DNA of 64,000 nt, from positions 46,358,401-46,422,400 of the forward strand of contig OX392527.1 in assembly GCA_947623455.1 (NCBI GenBank), read 5' to 3'. Shown in pieces: positions 23,201 to 34,900 of the stretch. Below the pieces are notes generated by a model. The model was not told the DNA's origin and did not search any database. It worked only from the letters and a program-made list of their open reading frames with translations. Each line of letters starts with the position of its first letter. Positions within the stretch are counted from its first letter, which is position 1. The translations under genes were made by a program, and so were the position numbers. This DNA comes from Mimachlamys varia. Lineage: Eukaryota; Mollusca; Bivalvia; Pectinida; Pectinidae.

Positions 23201-25806
23201 ATTAATCGATTATACAAAACATGATCGATAATGGTAATTGGTAAACAATAATCAACCGTTAATCTATCATTTCTGATCATTGACACACCATTATTAAACA
23301 CCCCCTTAATTAATCTAGATTATATACTCAATCCTCAAGATGATGACTATTTTCCAAGCTGGAAGCTTAAGGTGCAAAAAATTGTGAATGAAATGTTGTT
23401 TTATGCCCTCCCCCTCACAGTTAATTAGTCACACCATGGATAGGGTTGACCCCTCTCCCTCCCATCATTGGTCACACCATGGATAAAGTTGACCCCTCTC
23501 CCTCCCATCATTGGTCACACCATGGATAAAGTTGACCCCTCTCCCTCCCATCATTGGTCACACCATGGATAAAGTTGACCCCTCTCCCTCCCATCATTGG
23601 TCACAACATGGATAAAGTTGACCCCTCTCCCTCCCATCATTGGTCACACCATGGATAAAGTTGACCCCTCTCCCTCCCATCATTGGTCACACCATGGATA
23701 AAGTTGATCCCTCTCCCTCCCAGTTCATTGGTCACACCATGGATAAGGTTGACCCACATCCCTTCCAGTTCATTGGTCACACCATGGATAAAGTTGACCC
23801 CTCTCCCTCCCATCATTGGTCACACCATGGATAAAGTTGACCCCTCTCCCTCCCATCATTGGTCACACCATGGATAAAGTTGACCCCTCTCCCTCCCATC
23901 ATTGGTCACACCATGGATAAAGTTGACCCCTCTCCCTCCCATCATTGGTCACACCATGGATAAAGTTGACCCCTCTCCCTCCCAGTTCATTGGTCACACC
24001 ATGGATAAGGTTGACCCCCCTTTCCAGTTCATTGGTCACACCATGGATAAGGTTGACCCCTCTCCCTCCAAGTTTATTGGTCACACCATGGATAGGGTTG
24101 ACCCCCCTTTCCAGTTCATTGGTCACACCATGGATAAGGTTGACCCCCCACCTTCCCAGTTCATTGGTCACACCATGGATATGGCTGCCCCCTCCCAGTT
24201 CATTGGTCACACCATGGATAGGGTTGACCCCCCTTTGCAGTTCATTGGTCACACCATGGATAGGGTTGACCCCCCACCTTCCCAGTTCATTGGTCACACC
24301 ATGGATAAGGTTGGCTCCTCTCCCTCCCAGTTCATTATTCACACCATAGATAGGGTTAACCCCTTGAGCTCCCCTCCCAGTTCATTGGTCACACCATGGA
24401 TAGGGTTGACCCCTCTCCCTCCCAGTACACTGGTCACACCATGGATAAAGTTGACCCCTCTCCCTCCCAGTTCCTTGGTCACACCATGGATAGGGTTAAT
24501 CCATCGAGCTCCCAATTCATTGGTCACACCATGAATAAGATTGACCCCTCTCCCTCCCAGTTCCTTGGCCACACCATGGATAGGGTTAATCCATCGAGCT
24601 CCCAGTTCATTGGTCACACCATGAATAAGATTGGCTCCTCTCCCTCCCAGTTCATTGGTCACACCATGGATAAGGTTGACCCCTCTCCCTCCCAGTTCCT
24701 TGGCCACACCATGGATAGGGTTAATCCATCGAGCTCCCAGTTCATTGGTCACACCATGAATAAGATTGACCCCTCTCCCTCCCAGTTCATTGGTCACACC
24801 ATGAATAAGATTGACCCCTCTCCCTCCCAGTTCCTTGGCCACACCATGGATAGGGTTAATCCATCGAGCTCCCAGTTCATTGGTCACACCATGAATAAGA
24901 TTGACCCCTCTCCCTCCCAGTTCATTGGTCACACCATGGATATGGTTGACCCCTCTCCCTCTCAGTTCATTGGTCACACTATGGATAGGGTTAATCCATC
25001 GAGCTCCCAGTTCATTGGTCACACCATGAATAAGATTGACCCCTCTCCCTCCTAGTTTATTGATCACACCATGGATATGGTTGACCCCTTTCCCTCTCAG
25101 TTCATTGGTCACACTATGGATAGGGTTAACCCCTCGAGCCCACCCCCCCCCCCCAGTTCAATGCTCTCACCATGGATAGGGTTGATCCCTCTCCCTCCCA
25201 GTTGATTGGTCACACCATGGATAAGGTTGACCCCTCTCCCTCTCAGTTCATTGGTCACACCATAGATAGAGTTGACCCCTCTCCCTCCCAGTTCATTGGT
25301 CACACCATGGATAAGGTTGACCCCTTTCCCTCTCAGTTCATTGGTCACACCATGGATAGTGTTGACCCCTCGCCACCCCCCTTCCAATTCACTGATCATG
25401 TTCACGCCATATATAAGGTTGATTCCTCAACACAATATCAGACCTCATACCTTGCACCTGCCGCCTCAAAAATGTCTGCCCATTGATCAGGGTTATAAAA
25501 GGTAGCGTGGAATTGTGAGGCGAAATCAGCATAGGTAAAACCTGGAGGGTAATTGTCCTTCATGAACTTCACAAACAAGGGGGTTTTGGTTTTCCACCAG
25601 TACCAAAACCATGGAGATTCATATGTGGCGGGTACCGAGAACACTCCCCAGTGTATAAATATTCCTATTTTTGCTTCATCAAACCAACTGGGTAAAGGTC
25701 TAGAGTCTATCGACTTCCAGTTTGCTTCGTATCTGGTTGCGGAGATGAAAGCAAAAACGCACAGCAAGCACAATGAAGACAGCAAAACGTTCCTGCAGCT
25801 CATCAT
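17257..25806 (-). CDS. FUCA: alpha-L-fucosidase, GH29 (copy 2), complete, 8 coding exons
   Basis: Minus-strand exons in order: 25806-25451, 22795-22689, 22164-22034, 21128-20995, 20669-20572, 20071-19939, 18518-18348 and 17596-17257, all GT-AG, 1470 nt, 489 aa. The six internal exons match the first gene base for base in length (107, 131, 134, 98, 133, 171), so the two are duplicates. The start is the first of two adjacent ATGs (25806 or 25803), just before a signal peptide ([17 protein letters not shown]). Motifs: [35 protein letters not shown] with Asp220 as expected nucleophile, NDRWG, KWEN with Glu284 as likely acid/base, GGNLLMN and a C-terminal beta domain. All key residues are present, so a working lysosomal or secreted fucosidase is expected. 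Odd features: intron 1 is filled by a 2-kb minisatellite that stops about 25 bp short of the exon 1 donor, and the exon 5 donor is tandemly duplicated 45 nt away in frame. Confidence 0.95.
19464..19688 (-). mobile_element. tRNA-derived MetaSINE-like SINE, fucosidase 2 intron 6
   Basis: Flanked by a perfect 12-bp duplication, gagttactttgc, at 19452-19463 and 19689-19700. Read on minus it has a tRNA-like head (gatggccgagtggttatgg, then gggagttcgaaaccc), the Meta-like block ttttctctgggtactc, and an A-rich tail (ataaaacaaaataaatcaa). It lies in the intron between exons 6 and 7, on the same strand as the gene. Confidence 0.85.
20494..20583 (-). repeat. 45-bp tandem duplication spanning the exon 5 splice donor of fucosidase 2
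   Basis: Two copies of cagaataagatattac.atggtaac..c.taacctgggttg lie 45 bp apart. Both carry a minus-strand CCCAG|GT: the proximal donor is GTAAGA (20571) and the distal donor is GTTAGG, 45 nt further. The extra 45 nt are open and in frame. Confidence 0.7.
22868..23290. repeat. weak inverted-repeat region, fucosidase 2 intron 1
   Basis: Contains many aatcggtt/aaccgatt-type motifs in both orientations (gtaatcggttg, gatcggttgtaatc, accgattaatcgattat, ataatcaaccg). Probably a decayed DNA element; boundaries uncertain. Confidence 0.3.
23419..25427. repeat. minisatellite, 43-45-bp unit, about 45 copies, fucosidase 2 intron 1
   Basis: The consensus unit reads ttcattggtcacaccatgga followed by taaggttgacccctctccct and cccag. 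Left of about 23990 the unit is mostly 43 bp (catcattgg junction); to the right it is mostly 45 bp. From about 24470 to 25060 alternate units differ (gggttaatccatcgagctcc against aagattgacccctctccct), making a 90-bp higher-order repeat. Because 45 is divisible by three, long open frames arise on both strands; these are by-products of the repeat, not genes. Confidence 0.95.
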
Positions 25807-26585
25807 TGTTTCTCCAATGTAAACAATCACATGACGGGCTGCTGAGTCTGTTAAACGCTTCAAAATGAAAAATCAAGGTCACTTCCGGCCTTTTCCCGTC
25901 AGCCAATCAACGCTTTCGTAACAGAATTGCGTCGCTTGACGATAACATAGACGAGCACGTGAAGTTCATGAAGTTTATTGCAATGAAATTCGCAATAGTT
26001 TCATTGTAAGACAACATGTTTGACAGAAAGGTACTATAATTTGTAGACATTGTATCTATTTGATTTAATTAGAGATTTATTACACAAAGACATTTTAGGC
26101 TGCAATGAGCAATGACAGGAATACTATATAGCCAATAAATCGACAGGCTAATGAAATCTCTCGGATATCACACAAAAACAACTATGAAATGAAAATTTCA
26201 ATATTATTTATTTGGTACAAAAGTTTGTCTGTCAATTCGTTATTTACTCGTCGCTATCCATGCATTTCCCTTCTGCTAGTCGCTTCAAAGCGGCCGCCAT
26301 TACAGTATTGTAATATCGACAGTGGCGCTCCTGACGTTTGAGAAATATTTTCTTCTTCTTCCGTTTAAGTATCAGACTCTAAGGAAAGAGTGCAATTGAC
26401 ACTGTTGAGGGGTTCCGGATGAGGAACTTCAGGCCACACCAATCGAATTTTGTTATAGGGAACATTTTCAAATATAATACTTGAATTTTAGATATATACT
26501 CATTTTGAATGTTGAGTTTCAATTTATTTTCATAAAAAGTAACGATATCAAGATGATAAGATCTACATTAATAAACATATAATTA
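25807..26585. other. upstream region of fucosidase 2, no feature identified
   Basis: Should contain the promoter of the minus-strand fucosidase gene. I see no TATA box or other element I can defend, and no coding sequence. Confidence 0.4.
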
Positions 26586-26588
26586 TAA

Positions 26589-27958
26589 GGCCATACCAAT
26601 TTGATTTATTGTTCGTCGGAAAATGAGATTTCAAAATTGGAGCGAGCGGGTGCAATTTTTTTTTTTTACAAAATTTTGAATTTCTTGAAATTTCGAGCGA
26701 GCGGTAGTTTTCAAAATGTCAGAATACGTGTTTGACTATCAATATAATGTATCACCAAATAGTACACATATTTAAATTGTAAAAGCGTTTTTTTTTTAAT
26801 CATTTCCATGGTACAAATTGTATGAAGCTGCGCAATACAATAGCATTTGAGAGATGTGCAATACAATGGCATTTGAGAGAAAAGCTTTCTTAAATTACCT
26901 TCTTAATAGAAGACCCAAGGTCATTCATTCAAGTTTAGTGATTGAACAAAGCCGCAGGTAATACCTTTTAGCAACAACATGTTTATCTTGTAGGTATTAA
27001 GATGCTTCTGTTCATGCAGAATGCATAATTTATCGAATTAGTATAAATTAATGATGACAAAATATATGTATGATGTACCGCTATAAAACAAACCCTGAAG
27101 GCTAGATGTAAGGTAGCTGCGATAACGTAGCTCTTCACGACGAGATAGTTTTTACATTGCGGGCGATAAATGATTAAAAAATCGGCCCAGTGTGAATCAC
27201 ACCGGGCTTGCTGATGAAATGACAATGATGTCTGCCAAATTGGATCGATTGCTTGAGAAGAACATCAATTTGAAATTCAGTATAGAGGTGTTGTCAGGGT
27301 TCTCATTAAAAGCCGGTTGCCAACCTTGAACCGGCTATTTTTCAGAATTTTATATATGTCAACATTACAGAATGTGAAAATTCAACTAGCTATTCTTTGA
27401 AAGTCAACCAATTATTGCAAAACTTAGTGAGAACACTGGTTGTTATAGTCGCACATTTGAATTAACATCATATCCTCTAATGTCGCTTACTTAATTCATG
27501 ATTTTTAAAGATATTTTCTGTTGACGCTTGAATTCGCTTTTTAGTGAGACCGCTTGAGTTCTGTGTTTTGTTTATTTGATCAAGAGATCTTGAAACAATA
27601 AACCATCTATTGCGGTATAATTTGCAATACATTATGGCGACCAGATTATGTAGTGACCTACACGATAAGAAAGCCATTTTGACACATTCCCAGTTTTCTT
27701 ACAAAGTGAAAAAGTGAGGCATTTCCCTCGTGTTGTTGCCAAAAAATGCTTAAAATACCATTTTTTCCCGTAGTTTCAAATATTCAAATGATTCCAAATG
27801 GCGCTTTCTAAATTTTGAACCATTGTAAAATATATCCGGATTCGTCATTTTTCATTGACCTTAAAATTGGAGCGGTAATATTTTACTTTTACTTTTATTT
27901 TATTTTTCCAAAACAGGAGCGGTAAATCCGACGGACAATAAATCAAATTGGTATGGCC
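26589..27958. mobile_element. non-autonomous TIR element, Harbinger-like, 1370 bp
   Basis: Inverted ends of about 30 bp: ggccataccaatttgattta at the left and its reverse complement (taaatcaaattggtatggcc) at the right, continuing with ttgttcgtcgg against ccgacggacaa. Flanked by TAA on both sides (26586-26588, 27959-27961); 3-bp TWA duplications are typical of PIF/Harbinger. No transposase is visible inside. A short tandem duplication (gcaatacaat.gcatttgaga) occurs near 26832-26880. Confidence 0.65.
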
Positions 27959-27961
27959 TAA

Positions 27962-28990
27962 AGTAGAAACAAAAATATTACTGGAAGAATGGGTAAATTA
28001 TTCTCGACAATATAACATGTATGCAAAATGTTAAAAAAATCCTTTGAAAAACAAAATAATAAAAAAGAATCATTGAAAATTTATCAAAATGCACGAAATT
28101 TGTAAAAATAATTGTGTCTGAATATATTTTGCACAAAGAATTAGTTGTATATATACGATGTATATATTTTTCTATGTCGTCTCAACTGCTTGACTTTAGC
28201 ACACATATCATATTTCTGTTTGTCTAATAAGTTCCTTACAGTAAGCTTTAAGGCTCTGAAATCAAGAGTTGTAATTTTTGCAGATGTCTAGTTTTGCAGA
28301 TTTTAATATTGCACATGTATATAGGCATGATAGGGTTTAGGTCGCCTTCTAGCTTCAAGCTGGATACATTGTAATATATAGAGGAAACTTGTGTTTCTAG
28401 TTCAGCGGTAGACTACTAGACCATTGGGACTAAGAACACTGAGATCAAGGGTTTAATCGATCCCAGCTAGTGGAAGCACACTAATTTCTTATTTACGACA
28501 GGAGAACTGTCGGTATAAGAATCTGCATTTCACTAAAAGAATAGAATAACAAAATTATATTTGGGTTGTTCAATTAACAGACAAGTTTTTTTTTTTAAAT
28601 AATCTCAAAACTTTGTAAAAACAAAAGTCAAAATTGAGAATCGTTACTGAGGCTGAAAAAGAGTTCCAAAGGAGATTATGAAATGTTTCATCACTACTGC
28701 AGCTACACAATTTTGACTCCAGTCAGAAAAAAATCAATCATATTTATCATGGCCTGAGTTTTGTTCAAAAGTTGCTCAAACAACCATTCTTAAGCATTAA
28801 GCAGCTCAGATGTCACACTGACAAGTCACATTATTATATAATTTTACCAAGCTTGAAAAATATGACTTAATTGGTGCTTAGTATATATTATACCGGTATT
28901 CTAAACACCAACTTGTTTATCTTTTGACGCTAATGAATTGTCTTTTACTATATAGATATGAAACATCAATAAAACAGCATCAGTTGGATA
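27962..28990. other. upstream region of POLR3D, no gene recognised
   Basis: AT-rich. A possible acceptor (ctatatag) at about 28958 suggests that the ATG exon of POLR3D may be preceded by an untranslated exon; no promoter motif can be defended. Confidence 0.4.
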
Positions 28991-31900
28991 ATGGCAGAGA
29001 AGAAGCCAGACCTCCCCAGGGGCCTGATAGGACGTACAGGTGTGCCAACAGGGAGAGGGACAAGGTAAGCCATTTATCTTATAAACATCTTAAATCAACA
29101 TTATCAAGAAAACAAAAGTTGTATAAATCTAAACTAAAACAATTGAAAATTTCATAAAAACACACAAATAGTCCAATATGTATCTTAAAATTTGAGGTTG
29201 TTTTTATAAAATTAAACTTTCCAAATATTATAATGAAAATCTTAAAAGAAAAGTACAAGATAGGTATATACTAGTACATGTATCATATATTTTAATATGA
29301 TCAAATTCATCCTATTATGTTTGTTTAATTAGTCCTCCCCTGGGAAGCTGAGGGGACTATAGTTTTGTGTTGTGTCCTCCCCTGGGAAGCTGAGGGGACT
29401 ATAGTTTTGTGTTTTACTAGTCCTCCCCTGGGATGCTGAGGGGACTATAGTTTTGTGTTTTATTAGTCCTCCCCTGGGAAGCTGAGGGGACTATAGTTTT
29501 GTGTATTACTAGTCCTCCCCTGGGAAGCTGAGGGGACTATAATTTTGTGTTGTGTCCTCCCCTGGGAAGCTGAGGGGACTATAGTTTTGTGTTTTACTAG
29601 TCCTCCCCTGGGAAGCTGAGGGGACTATAGTTTTGTGTTTTACTAGTCCTCCCCTGGGAAGCTGAGGGGACTAGTTTTGTGTTTTATTAGTCCTCCCCTG
29701 GGAAGCTGAGGGGACTATAGTTTTGTGTTTTACTAGTCCTCCCCTGGGAAGCTGAGGGGACTATAGTTTTGTGTTTTATTAGTCCTCCCCTGGGAAGCTG
29801 AGGGGACTATAGTTTTGTGTTTTATTAGTCCTCCCCTGGGAAGATGAGGGGACTATAGTTTTGTGTTTTATTAGTCCTCCCCTGGGAAGCTGTGGGGACT
29901 ATAGTTTTGTGTTATGTCCTCCCCTGGGAAGCTGAGGGGACTATAGTTTTGTGTTTTACTAGTCCTCCCCTGGGAAGCTGAGGGGACTATAGTTTTGTGT
30001 TTTATTAGTCCTCCCCTGGGAAGCTGAGGGGACTATAGTTTTGTGTTGTGTCCTCCCCTGGGAAGCTGAGGGGACTATAGTTTTGTGTTGTGTCCTCCCC
30101 TGGGAAGCTGAGGGGACTATAGTTTTGTGTTTTACTAGTCCTCCCCTGGGAAGCTGAGGGGACTATAGTTTTGTGTTGTGTCCTCCCCTGGGAAGCTGAG
30201 GGGACTATAGTTTTGTGTTTTACTAGTCCTCCCCTGGGAAGCTGAGGGGACTATAGTTTTGTGTTGTGTCCTCCCCTGGGAAGCTGAGGGGACTATAGTT
30301 TTGTGTTTTACTAGTCCTCCCCTGGGAAGCTGAGGGGACTATAGTTTTGTGTTTTACTAGTCCTCCCCTGGGAAGCTGAGGGGACTATAGTTTTGTGTTG
30401 TGTCCTCCCCTGGGAAGCTGAGGGGACTATAGTTTTGTGTTGTGTCCTCCCCTGGGAAGCTGAGGGGACTATAGTTTTGTGTTTTACTAGTCCTCCCCTG
30501 AGAAGCTGAGGGGACTATAGTTTTGTGTTGTGTCCTCCCCTGGGAAGCTGATCTGAGGGGACTATAGTTTTGTGTTTTACTAGTCCTCCCCTGGGAAGCT
30601 GAGGGGACTATAGTTTTGTGTTGTGTCCTCCCCTGAGAAGCTGAGGGGACTATAGTTTTGTGTTGTGTCCTCCCCTGGGAAGCTGAGGGGACTAGTTTTG
30701 TGTTGTGTCCATCCTCCCAAATACCAGGTACACATGCATCCACATCGCATACACCCAAGGCCGTCCTAAATGTTCTTGTTAACTGGACATTAAAACAATA
30801 AAACCAAACCTTCTTCTATCTTGTCTGGACTCTTTGTCTCTATATCCTATTTGTCACTGGAATTTCATACTTGGTATATGGGTTCACCTTGGTGAGTTGG
30901 TATCATTTATCAAAAGTAAGTCACTCAGACAGGAGTTTCATTATCCTTGCCTCGGAGATGAATTTGTGCCTGTCTCCATGACGATGTGAAGTTTTCGATG
31001 ATCTGTTTGATCTGGTAACAGACCAAACAGTTTCGGGACATACCCAATGTCAGACAGGAGTTGCATTATTCTGGCCTCGGAGATGATTTTGTGCCTATCC
31101 TCCAGAGCTTGGTATTGTGATTTGATGGCAACTGTCTGACCACTGGGAAGGTATGTTGCCGTAAAAACCTTAACAAAAGGATACATTGATTACTTCAATG
31201 TTTAAAAAAAAAAACAAATATAATACAATCTATTACATTAAATTGAAAATGTTTTGGTCTGTCCATGATCACTCTGCAGAAACAACTTGGAACACGTCAC
31301 AGCAATGAAATAAATTATAAAATCGTTCAATATTTTCAAAGTCTTCGTCACATCAAAATGCTACAATGTGTCAAGGTTATGCCCAGCCCAATCATCTCCA
31401 TGACGATGTGAAGTTTTCGATGATCTGTTTGATCTGGTAACAGACCAAACAGTTTCGGGACATACCCAGTGTCAGACAGGAGTTGCATTATCCTTACCTC
31501 AGAGATGATTTTGTGCCTATCCTCGAGAGTAGGATACTGAGATTTGATGGCAACTGTCTGACAAGTGTCGAGGTATATCATAGTTTTGTTGCTGTGAAAA
31601 AAAAAGAATAATGATAATTGCTTTAGTGTTGACAATATGATAAAGACCCCTGTCCTTGATCACTATACAGTATTACTGTATAAGTAAATCTGAACATGAC
31701 ACTTTTAGGATGATTCTGAAGCTTTCCCCGCTTCAAAATTGTGGTCTAAATAACCTTCCATAAAAAGAAGCACCCTGAGCAATTATCTGTGATTTCTACT
31801 AACGGAACCAAACATTCCTTATCCGATGACGTTTAATAATTCAGTGACTGGGTTATTTTGGTAGAGGAAATGAAGACTGGAGAGGAGATCAATTTTGACA

Positions 31901-34900
31901 TCAATGGTTTCAATCCTCTGACCAATCACCTGGTAGTTGTAGTGGGAATCGCCGAATAAATACACTTCTCCATGTGAACATGTCAGCATAAATCAAACAC
32001 AAAAATAGGCAATGTATTATACAGGGAAGGTATTGGTATGTTCAGTAGGATGTTTCTATCATGAATGTGGTGAAGACCCGCAGTGAGGCGTACAGCAAGA
32101 AAGTTCTGTCTCTCATCTAAAGTGTTAGCTTGGATCTTCTTTCTCCATGTCACGCCCAGCCCAATCATCTCCATGACGATAAGAAGTTTTCTATGACCTG
32201 TTGGATTTTGTAACCGTCCAAACAGCTTTGGGACATATCCAGTGTCCAATAGGAGTTGCATTATCCTTGCCTCGGAGATGATTTTGTGACTATCATCTAG
32301 AGCATGATACTGAGATTTGATGGCAGCTGTCTTGACCAGTGTGGAGGTATATTTTAATATTGTTGCTGTGAAAAAAAGAGAAGAAATTAATACCCCGGTA
32401 ATTGCTTTAGCAGGGTTGCCAATCTGTAACGGACCCAATGTGGGAGAATCTCCCTCCACTGGTTTTTCAATGTGGGAGACTTTTTTGACGATGTCGCGGC
32501 GCCACCTTAATTGAGTTAATGTTGAAGAAAAAAACATGAGACAATAACAGATATTTAAGTTATATATTCAGTATTCAAGATATTATTCAATATGAATAAA
32601 TTTCACAGTATGGTACAAAATTGCAAACTTGTACATTCTGTTCACTCATTGGGAAATGAGAGATTCATTGTAAGATATACAGGCATGCTTTGCAGCTTTC
32701 AAGGTGTCCTCTGTAGGCTGAAACTCGTAACACTCGGAGCTTGTGTTCTGCTTAGCAGACATCAATGCACAGATAGTGTCATTCTGTAATTCAGACCTGG
32801 TGTCTGTGTGGATTCTTTTGAGAAAAGAAAACATTCTTTCACTGTCTGCATTAGAAACTGGTATGATAAGACATGTCCTAGCCACCTTAAACAGTAGAGG
32901 GAAACCTGGGTTTATTGGTGAACAGTTCCGCCTTGTTTCCTATTTCCACCGAAAACTTCTCCAGATCTGCCTCTTTTGGAATCTCCTCCTCTGGGGCAAG
33001 CTGGTAGTCCATGATTTCCTCCTCAAGAGAATCCATTTCCTCCTCTTTGATGACCTCAAACCTAGCTGCCAGTTGTAGAACTAAAAGAAATAAATAAGTT
33101 TCAAATATTTATTCAATTTGTAAGTTGATTATTATTTTTATTTTAATTCAACAGTTAAGAATACCATGGAATGTTTCAAAGTAATGGGTATAAAATACTT
33201 CAACATACCACTTTCTGATGTTATATTAGCCCTATGGTCTGGTACCAGAAAAGCCATGTTGGTCAAGGTTGGATCATGGAGGGGGAACTTCGTAATCAAC
33301 TTTGCTGTCACCGCCACATAGAACTTCCTGACTGTCCTGCAAATGCAAAACAATAGAGTTGTTATTAAAGTGTTTTTGTTTTATATTACATGTGCAGTAT
33401 CAAATAGAATTGATAATTAACTTTTACCTGAAAAACCGACTCAATGCAGAGAGTTTGATGTCATCTTGGACCTCTTCCATGTATGTTCTAGCTGGCATCC
33501 CTACTGCCAACTTCTCGTCATCTATTTGGTTGGTTCGTTCCCTGTATGGAACATCAGACAGGTCCTTGTAACTCTCTGATGTCATCTTGGACCTCTTCCA
33601 TGTATGTTCTAGCTGGCATCCCTACTGCCAACTTCTCGTCATCTATTTGATTGGTTCGTTCCCTGTATGGAACATCAGAGAGGTCCTTGTAACTCTCTGA
33701 TGTCATCTTGGACCTCTTCCATGTATGTTCTAGCTGGCATCCCTACTGCCAACTTCTCGTCATCTATTTGGTTGGTTCGTTCCCTGTATGGAACATCAGA
33801 GAGGTCCTTGTACTGTTGAATGACAGCACTCCTGATGAACTTTCCCATAAATCTCCTCAACAGTCTTGTTGTTTGCTGCTGTAGTGTTCCAATTTTTGAT
33901 GCATCAGCCTGAAATATGACAGAAAAACACTGAGTTCCAATTCAAACTCTAAAAATGAAATAAAAATTAGAATACAAACATTCAGCAATTATTGCTTATA
34001 AATTATCAGACAAGTCTTCACAATTTTTATTTTTTATCATATACTGACCTAAAATAAAGTATTGAACTCATTCAGTGGTGCGAGGATGAAGTCAATGAAC
34101 ATGAAATACAACTTGATTTCTGGATCTACTAGTAGGGCTGCTAATTTCTCTACTTTAGCCGTTCGTTCTTCATGACTAGAGAAGTAGCTACTGAGGGCTG
34201 GCCAGTGGTGTAGTGTCCTTGCAACAGTCTGCTGTAAAGACAACCATCTTGTCGTTGCATGACGCAGGATCTTCAGTGGTTCTACATCGCAGAAATCCAT
34301 GAATGTGGTGTAAATTTCTTGGCGTTTTGCACTTTAAATGAAAAATAAAAGAACTTTTTATAAAATCAGAACACATTGAGAAGAAAAAATTTCATTAAAT
34401 CAGTTTGTGTTGACTTCAAAAAGCTCATCATATAATTATAAGTTACCTGTGGTGGGAAAAGTAGAATATGTCCACTAATATATCATCAATAGAAAAAGGG
34501 AAGCTCTTGAACTCCTGCTTGACAGCAGAGATTGGCAAGATGGCAAATACAGCCTATGTCAAGCACCTGAGGCTGTACTTCGCAAATCTTTGTAAAAACA
34601 GAGTTTCGTCATCCCTTCATGACAGAGCAGTTATCACTGGCAAAACTCACAACATTTTTCCAAAGGATGTTTCTTGATCTGCGAAATAAAATAATACAGT
34701 ATAGATATTAAAGACATGATTATACACATTTCATAATTTAATAAGCTTATCAAAAATTGTAAACAAAAAAATTAATTTGTTTTACCTCAAGCAGTTGTCC
34801 AATGCATCAAACAGGTTTTGGGCATTTCCTTTGTTTACTACAGGCATGTCCAAAAACATGGTTTTCACAGACTTCTGAGCAATGTCAAATACCCTGACTA

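Noticed and set aside
23640..25486. Long ORFs on both strands (up to 257 codons) with 15-residue repeats such as [15 protein letters not shown]
   Set aside because: They exist only because the minisatellite unit is 45 bp. They lie inside a fucosidase intron and occur simultaneously on both strands.
29331..30758. Regular repeats resembling a CRISPR array, and a 133-codon ORF across them
   Set aside because: The units are a plain eukaryotic minisatellite: the spacers are just two recurring variants, not unique sequences, and there are no cas genes.
32743..33078. Plus-strand ORF of 111 codons
   Set aside because: Antisense to the hAT transposase, whose minus-strand motifs are clear.
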